NCBI GenBank assembly: GCA_023380955.1
Contig: JAMCTB010000059.1
Location: 1 to 6,501 of the forward strand
From: Chloroflexota bacterium
Lineage (GTDB): Bacteria; Chloroflexota; UBA6077
Reading direction: 5' to 3'
Length of the DNA stretch: 6,501 nt
Positions 5,823 to 6,501 of this stretch are shown one piece after another (within the stretch, counting starts at the first letter, position 1; every line of letters starts with the position of its first letter). Made by a program: the position numbers and the translations under genes. Below the pieces are notes generated by a model that saw nothing but the letters and a program-made list of their open reading frames with translations, did not search any database and was not told the origin of the DNA.

Positions 5823-6501
5823 ATGGAGCGACCTCTCACGAAGAACATGCGGCCCGGCGAGGAGCCGCTGGATGTGCGGGGATACGAGCGAGCCGGCGGC
5901 TACCAGGCCGTGCGGAAGGCTCTGGCCACCATGGCACCCCTGGAGGTGCAGCAGCTGGTCAAGGACTCCAACCTGCGGGGCCGGGGCGGGGCCGGCTTCC
6001 CCACGGGGGTGAAGTGGAGCGTCGTGCCCATGGGAGAGGACGCCCCGCGCCCCAGGTATCTGGTGGCCAACGCGGACGAGATGGAGCCCGGCACCTTCAA
6101 GGACCGGCTGTTGATGGAGGGAGACCCCCACCAACTGGTGGAGGGGATGATCGTCGCGGCATACGCCATCCAGGCGGAGGTGGCCTACATCTTCCTGCGG
6201 GGCGAGTACGTCCTGGCGACGGAGAGGCTTGCCAGGGCGATCGCCGAGGCCTACGACGCAGGCTACCTGGGAAGGAACATCCTCGGCCACGGCTACAGCT
6301 TGGATCTCTACCTCCACGCCAGCGCCGGTCGCTACATTTGCGGCGAGGAGAGCGCGCTGCTGAACTCCCTGGAGGGCAGACGGGCCATACCCCGGGCCAG
6401 GCCCCCCTTCCCCCAGGTGAGCGGCCTTTGGGGGAAGCCCACCATCGTGAACAACGTGGAGACCCTGTGCAGCGTGCCCCACATCGTCAACAACGGGGCC
6501 G
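5823..6501 (+). CDS. nuoF: NADH-quinone oxidoreductase subunit F, N-terminal half (runs off the window)
   Basis: NuoF binds NADH and FMN and passes hydride-derived electrons to cluster N3. I translated 226 codons from the ATG at 5823, with no stop before the window end; the full protein is usually about 440 aa. Visible motifs are the FMN/NADH-binding glycine-rich loop [10 protein letters not shown] (53-62), [17 protein letters not shown] (83-99), IFLRGEY (123-129), and [20 protein letters not shown] (169-188), in which GEE sits in the nucleotide site. [11 protein letters not shown] (205-215) follows. The four Cys ligands of N3 lie beyond the window. DEMEPGT matches the E. coli type rather than the common DEGDPGA version. 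The ribosome site is weak (AGG 8 nt upstream); the start is chosen because RPLT-like sequence at residue 3 aligns with the E. coli N-terminus. The ATG overlaps the TGA of a tiny frame that begins at the nuoE stop. Confidence 0.96.
   Translation, partial: MERPLTKNMRPGEEPLDVRGYERAGGYQAVRKALATMAPLEVQQLVKDSNLRGRGGAGFPTGVKWSVVPMGEDAPRPRYLVANADEMEPGTFKDRLLMEGDPHQLVEGMIVAAYAIQAEVAYIFLRGEYVLATERLARAIAEAYDAGYLGRNILGHGYSLDLYLHASAGRYICGEESALLNSLEGRRAIPRARPPFPQVSGLWGKPTIVNNVETLCSVPHIVNNGA

Noticed and set aside
4508..5848. 446-aa open frame on the minus strand
   Set aside because: It is antisense to nuoCD and nuoE, which are unambiguous; long antisense frames are common in GC-rich genes.

Overview
This 6.5 kb window is GC-rich bacterial chromosome carrying ordinary but informative core genes. 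On the minus strand are the 5' part of gatA, all of gatC (tRNA-dependent amidotransferase) and a cation diffusion facilitator (CDF) metal transporter. On the plus strand, starting after a roughly 600-base divergent spacer, is the beginning of a complex I operon in the order nuoA, nuoB, nuoCD (fused), nuoE, nuoF. gatA and nuoF run off the two ends of the window.

Minus-strand block (1-1776). The CDF gene (856-1776) most likely starts at a GTG behind a strong GGGGAGG site. It has its own candidate promoter, with a 25-bp dyad just upstream of the -35 box. gatC (392-712) has a separate candidate extended -10 promoter in the gap after the CDF gene. gatC and gatA (TTG start at 321) form an operon whose spacer contains a 46-bp near-perfect palindrome that begins at the first base after the gatC stop codon. 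gatB probably lies beyond gatA, outside the window.

Divergent spacer (1777-2403). I see no convincing conserved protein gene and no RNA gene here. It holds the CDF promoter region, a weak candidate nuo promoter, several hairpins, and a possible 27-codon upstream ORF with a good Shine-Dalgarno that ends three bases before the nuoA start.

Plus-strand block (2404-6501). NuoA (membrane arm), NuoB (cluster N2), NuoCD (quinone-binding connecting module), NuoE and NuoF (NADH-oxidising module) would carry electrons from NADH through FMN and Fe-S clusters to quinone, coupled to proton pumping by subunits encoded downstream. All five resemble the Escherichia coli versions over nearly their whole length, including the nuoCD fusion. 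The one wide spacer, between nuoB and nuoCD, is filled by an imperfect inverted repeat built from CACGAAG units.

Organism. From memory, the two kinds of dispersed hairpin (one with GTAGAGACGCG-type arms, one with CACGAAGACACGAAG units) together with the gatC-gatA arrangement suggest Chloroflexota or a similar environmental lineage more than a gammaproteobacterium. This is inference only. If right, the E. coli-type complex I would be a transferred or anciently shared isoform. I found no sign of a wholly new biological system; the second-look items are the palindromes, the possible leader peptides, the CDF operator and Cys-rich tail, and the complex I type.
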